Shown piece by piece: positions 46,661-47,302 of a stretch of 47,302 bases of DNA. The position numbers and the translations under genes were made by a program. The stretch is from Saccharicrinis sp. (lineage in GTDB: Bacteria; Bacteroidota; Bacteroidia; Bacteroidales; Marinilabiliaceae): positions 1 through 47,302 of the forward strand of contig JAGXIO010000206.1 of the NCBI GenBank assembly GCA_024635555.1. The letters run 5' to 3'. The notes beneath the pieces were generated by a model. That model was not told where the DNA came from. It saw nothing but the letters and a program-made list of their open reading frames with translations, and ran no database searches. The number at the start of each line of letters is the position of its first letter. Position 1 is the stretch's first letter.

Positions 46661-47302
46661 AACGAATAGGTCATTCCTGCGCCAAATAGCTGTTTCACCT
46701 GAATTTTCGGACCTTGGTCATCACCTGCGTCATTCACGTAATGCACATCATCGTCATATACCAAATTGGTGGTAAAAATGGCGTTTAAATATTTGTTTAC
46801 CTTCATTTCGAATCCAACTTCCCAGTCCACGTCAATATTTTCTGGGTTCTTCGTATAGCTCGAGAATAAATCCAAACGGGTGTAAACATTCACATTTTTA
46901 AATACATCAGCTTTTTTTCCTAATAATTTTATCGAAGCACCATATTCCTGTCTTAACTTCTCTCCGGGGTCAACACCAAAAGCACCCACACTCGACAAGG
47001 AATCGTCGGCTACAATGGTTAGTTTTGAGGTTATGGGCGAAATATATAGCGAAAAATTATCTGATGGTTTGTAATCCATACCCAACGAATATTGCAGATA
47101 GCCAGGTGCCATAAAGTCGGATACTTTAACGCTTTGAACTAAGGGATCCTTATATCCTACGGCAAATTGTGTTCTAAAATCCACTAGAGCCGAATAAAAC
47201 CAATGATTACCGGCTTCGTAACCGAGCTTGGTGGTAAATTTCAATTTATCCTCCGACTTGGCTAGTTTATAATCACCCTGTTTTGACAAACCGTAGCCTA
47301 AA
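46657..47302 (-). CDS. DUF3078 outer membrane protein, 3' part
   Basis: The frame enters from the right edge and codes for at least 214 residues. Alternating aromatic and polar strand segments (YEAGNHWFYSALVDFRTQF, FMAPGYLQYSLGMDYKP, SLYISPITSKLTIV) and the C-terminal Phe (GAGMTYSF, stop) mark a beta-barrel outer membrane protein, and the composition fits DUF3078. The N terminus is outside the window. The stop codon is at 46659-46657, inside the terminal TTAA of R158 copy 3. Function is unknown. Confidence 0.85.
   Translation of the reverse strand, partial: LGYGLSKQGDYKLAKSEDKLKFTTKLGYEAGNHWFYSALVDFRTQFAVGYKDPLVQSVKVSDFMAPGYLQYSLGMDYKPSDNFSLYISPITSKLTIVADDSLSSVGAFGVDPGEKLRQEYGASIKLLGKKADVFKNVNVYTRLDLFSSYTKNPENIDVDWEVGFEMKVNKYLNAIFTTNLVYDDDVHYVNDAGDDQGPKIQVKQLFGAGMTYSF

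Overview
The window looks like chromosome from a Bacteroidota organism, most likely a marine or anaerobic member of the Bacteroidales/Marinilabiliales. The evidence is a SusC/SusD pair, several proteins with type IX secretion (T9SS) C-terminal sorting domains, lipoprotein-rich cargo, DUF3078, DUF4827 and DUF1080 families, and promoter-like TAnnTTTG (-7) elements instead of sigma70 boxes. The genus is an inference. No rRNA, tRNA, CRISPR array, integrase or transposase gene was seen.

Layout. (1) 1-6000, minus strand: a tightly overlapping defence operon with an XRE regulator, hsdM, a KilA-N protein, the C-terminal part of an AlbA/HATPase-type regulator, hsdS, a ComEC-like metallo-beta-lactamase and a very short trypsin-like protease ORF. 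The last two resemble the MBL + trypsin partners of Avs1-type systems. No hsdR is visible; it may lie beyond position 1. (2) 6200-13700: housekeeping and metabolic genes (mnmE, a MATE transporter, an SDR, a carboxypeptidase-regulatory-domain protein, an NAD-dependent epimerase/reductase) and a decayed ParE/RelE-type toxin-antitoxin pair too short for a normal ORF search. (3) 13900-20530, plus strand: two small membrane/secreted proteins, an SDR, then a four-gene operon (DoxX, two Gfo/Idh/MocA oxidoreductases, a DUF1080 lipoprotein) that fits a 3-keto-glycoside pathway. (4) 20530-21630: a 1.1 kb gene-free region with two copies of a 158-bp multi-hairpin element and the SusC control region. (5) 21632-43385: a large polysaccharide-utilization-like locus: SusC, SusD, two lipoproteins, a phosphodiester glycosidase, a GHL10 (DigH/YngK-like) glycosidase, a TolB-like propeller, an N-acetylmuramoyl-L-alanine amidase, a T9SS propeller protein, a metallophosphoesterase-PQQ propeller protein and an alpha/beta hydrolase. 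The enzyme set fits bacterial cell wall (denuded peptidoglycan and teichoic-acid linkage) as substrate better than a plant or algal glycan. (6) 43564-47302: ndk, a DHH phosphoesterase, two FKBP-like lipoproteins and the 3' part of a DUF3078 beta-barrel gene.

The most unusual signal is non-coding. Three 158-bp elements of exactly equal length (20531-20688, 21103-21260, 46503-46660) are about 94-95% identical and each folds into six consecutive hairpins closed by a terminal inverted repeat. All 13 variable columns fall in loops or junctions, or change a pair to G-U when read on the plus strand, which suggests a structured RNA or an RNA-folding mobile element. A second, unrelated repeat pair (42061-42146 and 43422-43508) flanks the alpha/beta hydrolase gene and carries a compensatory base-pair change. 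Several upstream regions also contain G-poor short-word tandem arrays, some ending a few bases before a start codon.
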